From contig JAGWON010000001.1 of assembly GCA_028871055.1 (NCBI GenBank), positions 1 through 64,000 on the forward strand: a stretch of 64,000 nucleotides of DNA, given 5' to 3'. Below the pieces are notes generated by a model. The model was not told where the DNA came from, did no database searches, and saw only the letters and a list, made by a program, of their open reading frames with translations. Position numbers and translations under genes: made by a program. The DNA is from Alphaproteobacteria bacterium (lineage in GTDB: Bacteria; Pseudomonadota; Alphaproteobacteria; ATCC43930; CGMCC-115725). Positions 38,092 to 46,893 of the stretch are shown here, in pieces (positions within the stretch are counted from its first letter, which is position 1; the number at the start of each line of letters is the position of its first letter).

Positions 38092-41000
38092 TCCGCCGGA
38101 TTCTCCCCCGACCGATCACCGGCCTCGCGGTTGAAGAAACAGGCGGTGCGCCGGCGGAAACGCGCCGCCACGCGGTCGAAGGCGAGGTAGATCACCGGCG
38201 TGGTGAACAGGGTCAGCATCTGGCTGACGATCAGGCCACCGACGATGGTCAGGCCCAGCGGATGGCGCAGCTCCGAGCCGACGCCGGTGCCGACCGTCAG
38301 CGGCAGGGCACCGAGGATCGCCGACATGGTGGTCATCATGATCGGCCGGAAGCGCAGCAGCGAGGCCTGGAAGATCGCGTCGCGCGGCGGCTTGCCTTCG
38401 TTGCGCTCGGCATCGAGCGCGAAGTCGATCATCATGATCGCGTTCTTCTTGACGATGCCGATCAGCAGCACGATGCCGATGATGGCGATGACCGTGAGAT
38501 CGTCGCGCACCAGCATGAGCGCCAGCAACGCGCCGATGCCGGCCGACGGCAGGGTCGAGAGGATGGTCACCGGATGGATGTAGCTCTCGTAGAGCACGCC
38601 CAGCACGATGTAGACCGTGACCACCGCGGCCAGGATCAGGAACAGCTCGTTGCCGAGCGAGGCCTCGAAGGCGAGCGTCGCGCCCTGGAACACGGTGATG
38701 ACGCCGCGCGACATGCCGATCGCGGTCTCGGCGGCCTTGATCGCATCGACCGCGGCGCCGAGCGAGGCGCCCGGCGCCAGGTTGAACGAGACGGTATTGG
38801 ACGGAAACTGGCCGAGGTGATCGATCTGCAGCGGCGCGGTTTCCGCAGTGACCCTGGCGATGGCCGAAAGCGGCACCTGGCCGCCGCCCGCCGACGGCAG
38901 GTAGACCGAATTGAGCGCGCCGAGCGACCCTTGGTAGCCCTTGTCGGCCTCGAGGATGACCCGGTACTGGTTCGACTGGGTGAAGACGGTCGAGACGATG
39001 CGCTGGCCGAACGAATCGTAGAGCGCGTTGTCGATGGTCGCCGGAGTGATGCCGAAGCGGGACGCGGTGGCGCGATCGATGTCGAGGTAGACCGAAAGCC
39101 CGTCATTCGCCTGGTCGCTGACGACATCGGCGAAGCCGTCCGTGTGGTCGAGGCGATCGACCAGCTTCGGAACCCAGGCCGCGAGCTCGTCGGGATTGGC
39201 GTCCTCGAGCGCGAATTGGTACTGCGTTCGGCTTACCAGCGTGTCGATGGTCAGGTCCTGCACCGGCTGGAGATAAAGCGTCATGCCGGGCACGCCCGTT
39301 GTCTCCTGCTCCAGGCGGCGGATCACGGTCTCGACGTCGCTGCGCTGACTCTTCGGCTTCAGATTGATGAGCAACCGGCCGCTGTTGAGCGTGGTGTTGG
39401 TGCCGTCGACGCCGATGTAAGACGAGACGCTGGCGACGGCGGGATCCTTGAGCACCGCCTCGGCCAAGGCGCGCTGGCGCTCCGCCATCGCGGGATAGGA
39501 CGCGCTCTGCGGACCCTCCGAGATGCCCTGGATCAAGCCGGTGTCCTGCACCGGAAAGAAACCCTTGGGGATGACGACGTAAAGCAGCACGGTCAGCACC
39601 AAGGTTGCGACCGCGATCAGCAGCGTTGCCCGCTCGTGGTCGAGCACCCAGGACAGCGCGCGGGAATAGGCGCGGACGATGGCGTCGAATTTCTCGCGGT
39701 TCCAGCGCTGGAAGCGGGTTTCCGGCACCTCGCCGGGGCGGCGCAACAGCTTGGCGCAGGCCATCGGCACCAGGGTCAGCGACACCACCGCCGAGATCAG
39801 GATGGTGACCGCGAGGGTCAAGGCGAATTCGCGGAACAGCCGCCCGACCACGTCGCCCATGAACAGGAGAGGAATGAGAACCGCAATGAGCGAGATGGTC
39901 AGCGACATGATGGTGAAGCCGACCTGCTCCGAGCCGCGCAGCGCCGCGCGCAGCGGCGTCTCGCCTTGCTCGAGATAGCGCGAGATGTTCTCGATCATCA
40001 CGATGGCGTCGTCGACGACGAAGCCCGAGGCGGTCGTCAGCGCCATCAACGACAAATTGTTGAGGCTGAAGCCGAGGAGATACATCGCGCCGAACGTGCC
40101 GACGAGCGAGAGGGGAACCGAAAGGCTCGGGATGATGGTGGCCCGGGTCGAGCGCAGGAAACCGAAGATCACCAGCACGACGAGGATCACAGCCAGCGTC
40201 AGCTCGAACTCGACGTCGGCGACCGAGGCGCGGATGGTGATGGTGCGGTCGGTGAGCACTGCAACGTCGACGGATTGCGGCAGCGACGCCTGAAGTTGCG
40301 GCAGCAGCGCCTTGATGCCGTCGACCACGGCGATGACGTTGGCGCCGGGCTGTCGCCTGACGTTGAGGATCACCGCCGGCGTGACGTTCATCCAGGCGCC
40401 GAGCTTGTCGTTCTCGGCGCCGGCGACGACGCGGGCGACGTCGCCCAGATGTACGGGCGCGCCGTTCTTGTAGGCGACGACGAGCCCGAGATAGGCGTTG
40501 GGGTCCTGGATCTGGTCGTTGGCGTTAATGGTGTAGGCGCGCGACGGCCCGTCGAAATTGCCTTTGGGCGCATTGACGTTGGCGTTGGCGATGGTCGTGC
40601 GCAGGTCGTCGATGTTGAGCCCGTAGGCGGCGAGCGCGCGCAAATCGGCCTGGACGCGCACCGCAGGCCGCTCGCCACCGGCGATGCTGACCAGGCCGAC
40701 GCCGGGAAGCTGGGAAATCTTTTGCGCCAGCCGCGTGTCGGCGAGATCCTCGACCTGCGGCAACGGCATGGTCGCCGAGGTGACGGCGAGCGTCAGCACC
40801 GGCGCGTCGGCGGGATTGACCTTGGCGTAGATTGGCGGCGCCGGCAGATCGGCCGGCAGCAGGTTGCCGGCAGCGTTGATCGCCGCCTGGACCTCCTGTT
40901 CGGCGACGTCGAGGCTGATGTTGAGGCCGAATTGCAGCGTGATCACCGAGGCGCCGGTCGAGCTGGTCGATGACATCTGGACCAGATTGGGCATCTGGCC

Positions 41001-41219
41001 GAACTGGACCTCGAGCGGTGCGGTCACCGACGACGTCATCACGTCGGGCGAGGCGCCAGGATAGAAGGTAGTCACCTGGATAGTCGGATAATCGACCTCG
41101 GGCAGCGCCGACAGCGGCAGGAAATGGAAGGCGACAATGCCGACCAGCATGATCGCCGCCATGAGCAGCGACGTGGCAACCGGCCGCAGGATGAATGGGC
41201 GCGACGGGCTGAACGCCAT
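38088..41219 (-). CDS. mdtB: RND multidrug efflux permease (MdtB-like)
   Basis: A 1043-aa RND transporter, about 45-50 percent similar by eye to the downstream one. The proton-relay motifs are [16 protein letters not shown] (TM4) and [19 protein letters not shown] (TM10). Conserved N-terminal [18 protein letters not shown] and the porter-domain [11 protein letters not shown] are present. With its partner it probably forms a B2C1 heterotrimer, as known for MdtBC. It lies 18 bp after the membrane-fusion gene. Confidence 0.93.
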   Translation of the reverse strand: MAFSPSRPFILRPVATSLLMAAIMLVGIVAFHFLPLSALPEVDYPTIQVTTFYPGASPDVMTSSVTAPLEVQFGQMPNLVQMSSTSSTGASVITLQFGLNISLDVAEQEVQAAINAAGNLLPADLPAPPIYAKVNPADAPVLTLAVTSATMPLPQVEDLADTRLAQKISQLPGVGLVSIAGGERPAVRVQADLRALAAYGLNIDDLRTTIANANVNAPKGNFDGPSRAYTINANDQIQDPNAYLGLVVAYKNGAPVHLGDVARVVAGAENDKLGAWMNVTPAVILNVRRQPGANVIAVVDGIKALLPQLQASLPQSVDVAVLTDRTITIRASVADVEFELTLAVILVVLVIFGFLRSTRATIIPSLSVPLSLVGTFGAMYLLGFSLNNLSLMALTTASGFVVDDAIVMIENISRYLEQGETPLRAALRGSEQVGFTIMSLTISLIAVLIPLLFMGDVVGRLFREFALTLAVTILISAVVSLTLVPMACAKLLRRPGEVPETRFQRWNREKFDAIVRAYSRALSWVLDHERATLLIAVATLVLTVLLYVVIPKGFFPVQDTGLIQGISEGPQSASYPAMAERQRALAEAVLKDPAVASVSSYIGVDGTNTTLNSGRLLINLKPKSQRSDVETVIRRLEQETTGVPGMTLYLQPVQDLTIDTLVSRTQYQFALEDANPDELAAWVPKLVDRLDHTDGFADVVSDQANDGLSVYLDIDRATASRFGITPATIDNALYDSFGQRIVSTVFTQSNQYRVILEADKGYQGSLGALNSVYLPSAGGGQVPLSAIARVTAETAPLQIDHLGQFPSNTVSFNLAPGASLGAAVDAIKAAETAIGMSRGVITVFQGATLAFEASLGNELFLILAAVVTVYIVLGVLYESYIHPVTILSTLPSAGIGALLALMLVRDDLTVIAIIGIVLLIGIVKKNAIMMIDFALDAERNEGKPPRDAIFQASLLRFRPIMMTTMSAILGALPLTVGTGVGSELRHPLGLTIVGGLIVSQMLTLFTTPVIYLAFDRVAARFRRRTACFFNREAGDRSGENPAE

Positions 41220-41237
41220 GTCACCCCGCCGCCGCGG

Positions 41238-42431
41238 TCATTGGCGAACCGGCGCGGTCGTGCGGGCGTTCGCCGGCGGCGACGCGGCAGCGGTGCTCGT
41301 TGACGACGGCCGTAAGACCACCTTGGCGCCATTCTTGAGCTTGTCGGCACCGTCGACCACGACCGACTCACCGGCCTGCAGCCCCTTGAGCACCGCGACG
41401 CGATCCGCAGTCGACGGTCCCAGCGTCACCGGCCGCACCGCCACCGTGTTATCGTGATTCACGGTGTAGACGAAAGTGCCCGGTGCGCCCCGCTGGATGG
41501 CTGCGCTCGGAATCACCACGACATTCTTCAGCACGTCGACGGTGATCTGGACGTTTACGAACTGGTTCGGAAAGAGTTTTTCGTCCGCGTTGGCGAAGGC
41601 GGCGCGCACCTGGAACGTGCCGGTGCTGGTATTGATGGTGTTGTCGATGCTCTCGAGCATGCCGTCGGCCAGCTTGGTGACGCCGGTGCGATCATAGGCG
41701 GCGACCGGGAGCTTCGCCCCGCCCCGGCTTCCTTTCAGTACCGCTTCGAGATCGTCCTGCGGCAGCGAGAAGAGCACCGAGATCGGCTGCATCTGATTCA
41801 AGAGGACGAGGCCGTTGGTATCCGACGGCGTGACGTAATTGCCGGGATCGACCTGGCGCAGGCCGATGCGGCCCGCGACCGGCGCGACGATGTGGCAGTA
41901 GGAGAGGTTGACCCGCGCACTCTCGACCGCCGCCTGATCGAGCTTCACCGTGCCCTCGAGTTGGCGCACGGTCGCCGCTTGGTCGTCGTAGGTCTGCTTG
42001 GCGATCGAGTCCTGCTTCATCAGGACGGCATAGCGCGCAAGGTCGACGCGCGCGCCGGCGAGCTGCGCCTGATCGCGCGCGAGCTGGCCATCGGCCTGAT
42101 CGAGCACAGCCTGATATGGGCGCGGATCGATCTGCGCCAAGAAGTCGCCGATCTTGACCTCTTGCCCCTCGGTGAAGCCGACGGCAACGAGTTGGCCGCT
42201 GATCTGCGTGCGCACCGTCACCGAAGCGAGCGGTGTCACGGTGCCGAGCGCGGAATAGACGACGGGCATCGCGCCAGTCGACGCCGTCGCCACGACGACC
42301 GGCAATGGAGGCGTCGTGCGCGGCGCAGTGCCGGGACGCAATGCGATCCACAGCCCGATGACGATGAGTGCGGCGAGCGCGACGCCACCCCAGAACAGCG
42401 GGCGGCGCCCGCCGAGGCGCTGCTCAAGCAT
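41238..42431 (-). CDS. mdtA: RND efflux membrane-fusion protein (MdtA-like)
   Basis: A 397-aa periplasmic adaptor: an N-terminal membrane anchor (about 14-32), lipoyl half-motifs (VTVRTQISGQLVAVGFTEGQ and VNLSYCHIVAPVAGRIG), a coiled-coil hairpin (about 105-175), a beta-barrel region and a membrane-proximal domain ending in VVVDGADKLKNGAKV. It is the first gene of the efflux operon (mdtA, mdtB, mdtC, outer-membrane channel, arfB). No TetR or two-component regulator gene is adjacent. Confidence 0.92.
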   Translation of the reverse strand: MLEQRLGGRRPLFWGGVALAALIVIGLWIALRPGTAPRTTPPLPVVVATASTGAMPVVYSALGTVTPLASVTVRTQISGQLVAVGFTEGQEVKIGDFLAQIDPRPYQAVLDQADGQLARDQAQLAGARVDLARYAVLMKQDSIAKQTYDDQAATVRQLEGTVKLDQAAVESARVNLSYCHIVAPVAGRIGLRQVDPGNYVTPSDTNGLVLLNQMQPISVLFSLPQDDLEAVLKGSRGGAKLPVAAYDRTGVTKLADGMLESIDNTINTSTGTFQVRAAFANADEKLFPNQFVNVQITVDVLKNVVVIPSAAIQRGAPGTFVYTVNHDNTVAVRPVTLGPSTADRVAVLKGLQAGESVVVDGADKLKNGAKVVLRPSSTSTAAASPPANARTTAPVRQ

Positions 42432-42758
42432 CAGCGCCGCCGCTTCGGGGCGAGCAGGGAACGATCAGCGTGGCGCTCGCGTGCATCCTGCCATTCATGC
42501 CCGAGCCCGGTGGCTGTGGCCGCGGGAGCGGCGCCGTTCGCACGGCCCCTTCTCGCGTGCCGCGCCAGGGTATAAAACCGCGGCAGACTTTGGGAAAGCT
42601 TTCGACCATGCACCGATCCCACCGCAGATTGCGCCCGTTCGTGAAGCGGCGAAATCCGAATGGGAACCGCCGCGACGGTTATAGGCGGTTCCGACGGCCG
42701 CAATCCCCTGGAACGGCAGGGAAACAGCCGATTTTCTCGGTAATCGCGCGGCGGGCCC
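42432..42758. promoter_or_regulatory. Divergent intergenic region between efflux operon and methyltransferase, with a 9-bp inverted repeat
   Basis: This 327-bp stretch contains no convincing gene. It holds GGAACCGCC (42663-42671) and GGCGGTTCC (42684-42692), a perfect 9-bp inverted repeat with a 12-bp spacer and no T tract, so an operator is as likely as a terminator. A TATAAA also occurs near 42572. Promoters for both flanking genes must lie here. Confidence 0.4.
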
Positions 42759-43385
42759 ATGCACGCGGGTGAGGCGCTGGCGCGCTGGAACGCGCGGTTC
42801 CAGGGCGAGGACTATCTGTTCGGTACTGCCCCGAACGCGTTCCTGGTGGCGCAGGACGCACGCCTGAAGCCCGGTCAGCGCGCGCTCGCCATCGCCGATG
42901 GCGAGGGCCGCAATGGTGTGTTCCTCGCCAAGCAGGGGCTCAAGGTCCTGTCGGTCGATTTCTCGCCAGTCGCGCTCGCCAAGGCGCGGCGCCTTGCCGC
43001 GCGCGAGGGCGTCGAGCTCGAGACCGAATGCGTCGACCTCGCGCACTGGGACTGGGGAAACGAGCGCTTCGACGTCGTCGTCGGAATCTTCTTCCAGTTC
43101 GCCGACGCGGCGCTGCGGTCAAGCGTATTTCGCTGCATCCGCGAGACGCTCAAGCCCGGCGGCCTTGTCCTCATTCAGGGCTACCGGCCCGAGCAGCTCC
43201 GCTACGGTACCGGCGGACCGAAGGAGATCGATCATCTCTACACCGCCGCGATCTTGCGCGAGGCATTCGCCGGCTTCGAAATCCTCCACCTCGCCGAGCA
43301 CGACGAGGTGATCCGCGAGGGCACCGGGCACAACGGCATGTCGGCGCTGATCGATCTGGTCGCACGCAAGCCACCGGCGCGCTGA
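42759..43385 (+). CDS. Class I SAM-dependent methyltransferase (TehB/thiopurine-type)
   Basis: A 208-aa methyltransferase with an N-terminal WNARFQGEDYLFGTAPNAFL, a modified motif I AIADGEGRNGVFLA, LSVDFSPVALAKARR and the post-motif FDVVVGIFFQFAD. LKPGGLVLIQGYRPEQL and GPKEIDHLYTAAIL are typical of the group related to TehB and to thiol/chalcogen methyltransferases. The substrate is unknown. Its stop lies just before the HU terminator hairpin, which is shared by the two convergent genes. Confidence 0.85.
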   Translation: MHAGEALARWNARFQGEDYLFGTAPNAFLVAQDARLKPGQRALAIADGEGRNGVFLAKQGLKVLSVDFSPVALAKARRLAAREGVELETECVDLAHWDWGNERFDVVVGIFFQFADAALRSSVFRCIRETLKPGGLVLIQGYRPEQLRYGTGGPKEIDHLYTAAILREAFAGFEILHLAEHDEVIREGTGHNGMSALIDLVARKPPAR

Positions 43386-43390
43386 AGCGC

Positions 43391-43431
43391 AAAAAGCCGC
43401 GGCACCGGCAACGCTTTCGCCGGTGCCGCGG
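43391..43431 (-). terminator. Intrinsic terminator of the HU gene
   Basis: A 13-bp perfect stem CCGCGGCACCGGC (43397-43409) with GCCGGTGCCGCGG (43419-43431). Read on the minus strand it is followed by CTTTTT. It may also slow rightward transcription, but the plus-strand flank has no T tract. Confidence 0.85.
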
Positions 43432-43452
43432 TCTGCGCGAAGAATTCGGTTG

Positions 43453-43719
43453 CTAAAGCGAGCCCTTGAGCTTCGCGCCGGCCTTGAAGCGCACGCCCTT
43501 GCTTGCCTTGATCTTGATCTCTTCGCCGGTGCGCGGGTTGCGACCCATGCGGGCGGCGCGGTGACTCACGGCGAATGTGCCGAAGCCGGGGATGCTGAAC
43601 TTCTGGCCCTTTCTGAGTTCCTTCGCGATCGTGTCGGTAATGGTATCGACGGCCTCCGCGGCAACCGACGTGCGCATGCCGCCTTTCTTCAGCGCATCGA
43701 CCAGAACTTGTTTGCTCAT
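43453..43719 (-). CDS. HU-family DNA-binding protein
   Basis: An 88-aa nucleoid protein. It has the full bacterial HU/IHF fold: helical N-terminus (SKQVLVDALKKGG), the core GFGTFAVSHRAARMGRNPRTGEEI with the beta-arm RNPRTGE, and the basic C-terminus. ATG 43719 has an AAGGGG ribosome-binding site at the usual distance; the longer open frame upstream has none. The 381-bp region upstream contains its promoter. Confidence 0.95.
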   Translation of the reverse strand: MSKQVLVDALKKGGMRTSVAAEAVDTITDTIAKELRKGQKFSIPGFGTFAVSHRAARMGRNPRTGEEIKIKASKGVRFKAGAKLKGSL

Positions 43720-44100
43720 AGCGTAATCCCCTTCCCTTCGCTGGACCACGGTCCCCGTTTGGGCGCGGCCATGTTGGCGAAATCCGTTTGAGTGACCTTC
43801 CACCCCTGTGCTCCGCCGCGAGGCGGACACTGAGACTTGCACCGGTACGCCACGGCGATCAAGGATTTCGCAGCGCGCCGTACAACTTACCGCGGCAACG
43901 AAAACCGCGCATTGTCAAGACCGTTGTCGCGGCGGTCTCGTGTCACGCCCGCCCGGACCCCGTGGGCGGTTCTTCAGCGGGATGATCAGCGGGCCGCCAG
44001 GACAAAAACCATCCCTCCGCGCGGCACCATAAGCAGCTGCAAGGCGGCGGCGCGCGCGATGCCGGCTTGCAGCGTGCGAACGGCGCGACGGTTTGAGCCG
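43720..44100. other. Intergenic region between fdsA and the HU gene
   Basis: No gene was recognised. On the minus strand a consensus-like TTGACA (near 43912-43917) could be the -35 of the HU promoter, but no good -10 follows at the usual spacing. A tiny ORF (MVFVLAAR, near 44017-43991) has a strong GGAGGG before it and could be a leader peptide or chance. Short GC-rich hairpins are present, with no clear terminator after fdsA. Confidence 0.4.
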
Positions 44101-46893
44101 CTATTCCGCCGCAGCCGTGGCGGCAATCGGATCGAGCCGCGCGGCGCAGAACTTGAACTCCGGAATCTTGCCCATCGGATCGAGCTGCGGATTGGTCAGC
44201 ACGTTGGCCGCCGCCTCGGCATAGCAGAACGGAATGAAGATCATGCCCGGCGGCACCGCGTTATCCGGACGCGCGCGCAGCTCGATCGTGCCCCGCCGCG
44301 TCGAGACCCGCACCATCGCGCCGCTCGATATCCCCATCCGCGCCATATCGCCGGGCGACAGCGAGGTATGCGCCTCGGGCTCGATCGCGTCGAGCACGCT
44401 GGCGCGGCGTGTCATCGCGCCGGTGTGCCAGTGTTCGAGCTGCCGTCCCGTGGTCAGCACCATCGGATACTGCTCGTCGGGCTCCTCGGCTGGCGGACGG
44501 ATCTCGACCGGGACCAGCCGGCCGCGGCCGCTCTTGGTCGGGAAGCCGTCGCTGAACACGATGTCATCGCCCGGCTTGTCGGGCGCGCTGCACGGATAGG
44601 TGACCGAGCTTTCGCGGTCGACACGCTCCCAGGTGATGTTGTCGAGCGACGGCATGCCCTGCTTCATCTCGGCGAAGACGTCGGCCGGGCCGGCATAATT
44701 CCAGCCGAGGCCAAGGCGGCGGGCGAGTTCCTGGATGATCCACAGGTCGTGCCGCGCGTCGCCGGGCAAGGGCAGCGCCTGGCGGCCCATCTGCACCTGG
44801 CGGTTGGTGTTGCTGACCGTTCCGGTCTTCTCCGGCCAGGCCGATCCCGGCAGGAAGACGTCGGCGTAATAGGCGGTCTCGGTCAGGAACAGGTCCTGCA
44901 CCACGAGATGGTCGAGCTTGGCGAGCGCCTCGCGCGCGTGTTGCACGTCGGGGTCGGACATCGCCGGGTTCTCGCCCATGATGTACATGCCGTGAATTTC
45001 GTCGGCATGAATCGCATTCACGATCTCGACCACGGTCAGTCCGCGCTTCGGATCGAGCTTGGCGCCCCACAATTTCTCATAGAATGCCCGCCGCGCCGGG
45101 TCCTCGACCGACATGTAATCGGGAAAGAACATCGGGATGAGGCCGACGTCCGACGCGCCCTGCACGTTGTTCTGGCCGCGCAGCGGATGAAGGCCGGTGC
45201 CCGGGCGACCGACCTGGCCGGTGATCAGCGACAGCGCGATCAGGCACCGGGTGTTATCGGTACCGTGGACGTGCTGCGAGATGCCCATGCCCCAGAAGAT
45301 GATCGCCGCCTCGGCGCGCGCGAACTTGCGCGCCACGGTCCTGAGCGTCTCCGCGTCGATGCCGCAGACCGGCGCCATCTTCTCCGGCGTGCGGTCCTTG
45401 ACGCTTTCGGCGACCTTGTCGAAGTCCTCGGTATGCGCCTGGACATACTGCTTGTCGGCGAGGCCCTCGCTGATGATCACGTTGAGCATCGCCGACAGCA
45501 TGGCGACGTCGCGGCTCGGCTTGAACTGCAGCATGTGGGTCGCGTGACGCTTGAGCGCCTGGCCGCGCGGATCCATGACGATCAGCGTCGCGCCGCGCTT
45601 GACCGCGTTCTTGAAGAAGGTCGCGGCGACGGGGTGGTTTTCAGCCGGGTTGGCGCCGATGATGACGATCACGTCGGCGTCTTTTGCTGCCATGAACGGC
45701 GCCGTCACCGCGCCCGAGCCGATGCCCTCGAGCAGTCCGGCGACCGACGAGGCGTGGCACAGCCGGGTGCAATGGTCGACGTTGTTGGTGCCGAACCCTG
45801 CGCGCACCAGCTTCTGAAAGAGATAGGCCTCCTCGTTGGAGCCCTTGGCCGAGCCGAAACCGGCGAGGCCCTTGGGGCCGTGCGCGTCGCGGATCTTCTT
45901 CAGGCCTGCGGCGGCAACGTCGAGCGCCTCGTCCCAGGTGGCCTCGCGGAAATGGCTCCACGGGTTGCTCGGGTCGAGCGGCGCGTGCGCATCCTTCTTC
46001 ATGCCCGGCTTGCGGATCATCGGCTTGGTCAGCCGCTGCGGATGGCTGACGTAGTCGAAGCCGAAGCGCCCTTTGACGCAGAGCCGATTGAGATTCGACG
46101 GACCGGTGCGGCCGTCGACATAGAGCAGCTTGTCGTCCTTGATCTTGTAGGTGATCTGGCAGCCGACGCCGCAATAGGGGCAGACGCTGTCCACCTCGCG
46201 GTTGGGCTTCTGTGCCTGGACGCCGCGCTCGTCGACCAGCGCCGATTCGATCAGCGCGCCGGTCGGGCAGGCCTGGACGCATTCGCCGCAAGCGACGCAG
46301 GTGCTCGCGCCCATCGGGTCGTCGAAATCGAAGATGATCTTGGCGTCATGATTACGCGCCGCCATGCCGATCACGTCGTTGACCTGGACCTCACGACAGG
46401 CGCGGACGCACAGATTGCATTCGATGCAGGCGTCGAGCCGCACCGCCATCGCCGGATGGCTGCGGTCGGGCTTGGGATGGTGCGTCGCCGGAAACCGGCC
46501 GGCGGCGACGCCGACCTTGTCGGCCCAGCGCCAGAATTTCGAGTCGGGGTCGGGATGGGCGTTCCGCGACGGCTGATCCGAGACCAGCAGATCGAACACC
46601 ATCTTGCGCGAGAACTTCGCCCGCTCCGATGCGGACCTTACCTTCATGCCTGCCGCAGGCTTGCGGACGCACGAGGCGGCGAGCACGCGCTCACCCTCGA
46701 TCTCAACCATGCAGGCGCGGCAGTTGCCGTCCGGGCGATAACCCGGCTCGGGGCTATAGCAGAGATGCGGGATCTCGACACCGTTGCGCTGTGCAACCTG
46801 CCAAATGGTTTCGCCCGGGAGAGCCTCGACCTCGGCTTCGTCGAGGAAGAACTTGATCGTGCGCCCCGCCAATCCGCCGCCGCCGTCGCTCAT
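44101..46893 (-). CDS. fdsA: NAD-dependent formate dehydrogenase, molybdenum catalytic subunit
   Basis: A 930-aa cytoplasmic enzyme that oxidises formate to CO2. Domains in order: NuoG-like [2Fe-2S] ferredoxin (CYSPEPGYRPDGNCRACMVEIEG), His-ligated cluster region, two [4Fe-4S] motifs (CIECNLCVRAC and CVACGECVQACP), the proximal cluster CPYCGVGC, then the bis-MGD domains. The metal ligand is Cys379 followed by His380 in TRLCHASSVAG, so it is a cysteine rather than a selenocysteine enzyme. ATG 46893 follows GAGGAGG, and it overlaps the diaphorase stop by 4 bp. Maturation genes (fdsC/fdhD, fdsD) are not beside it, which is unusual for fds operons. Confidence 0.95.
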   Translation of the reverse strand: MSDGGGGLAGRTIKFFLDEAEVEALPGETIWQVAQRNGVEIPHLCYSPEPGYRPDGNCRACMVEIEGERVLAASCVRKPAAGMKVRSASERAKFSRKMVFDLLVSDQPSRNAHPDPDSKFWRWADKVGVAAGRFPATHHPKPDRSHPAMAVRLDACIECNLCVRACREVQVNDVIGMAARNHDAKIIFDFDDPMGASTCVACGECVQACPTGALIESALVDERGVQAQKPNREVDSVCPYCGVGCQITYKIKDDKLLYVDGRTGPSNLNRLCVKGRFGFDYVSHPQRLTKPMIRKPGMKKDAHAPLDPSNPWSHFREATWDEALDVAAAGLKKIRDAHGPKGLAGFGSAKGSNEEAYLFQKLVRAGFGTNNVDHCTRLCHASSVAGLLEGIGSGAVTAPFMAAKDADVIVIIGANPAENHPVAATFFKNAVKRGATLIVMDPRGQALKRHATHMLQFKPSRDVAMLSAMLNVIISEGLADKQYVQAHTEDFDKVAESVKDRTPEKMAPVCGIDAETLRTVARKFARAEAAIIFWGMGISQHVHGTDNTRCLIALSLITGQVGRPGTGLHPLRGQNNVQGASDVGLIPMFFPDYMSVEDPARRAFYEKLWGAKLDPKRGLTVVEIVNAIHADEIHGMYIMGENPAMSDPDVQHAREALAKLDHLVVQDLFLTETAYYADVFLPGSAWPEKTGTVSNTNRQVQMGRQALPLPGDARHDLWIIQELARRLGLGWNYAGPADVFAEMKQGMPSLDNITWERVDRESSVTYPCSAPDKPGDDIVFSDGFPTKSGRGRLVPVEIRPPAEEPDEQYPMVLTTGRQLEHWHTGAMTRRASVLDAIEPEAHTSLSPGDMARMGISSGAMVRVSTRRGTIELRARPDNAVPPGMIFIPFCYAEAAANVLTNPQLDPMGKIPEFKFCAARLDPIAATAAAE

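Noticed and set aside
38262-40973. 903-aa plus-strand open frame over the MdtB-like gene
   Set aside because: Antisense shadow rich in Asp, Arg and His; RND motifs on the other strand are unambiguous.
43905-43925. TTGACA on the minus strand as the HU promoter
   Set aside because: No acceptable -10 hexamer at 16-18 bp; kept only as a remark in the intergenic entry.
43990-44020. Eight-codon ORF (MVFVLAAR) with a strong ribosome-binding site
   Set aside because: Too short to support as a gene, and too far from the HU start to be an obvious leader peptide.
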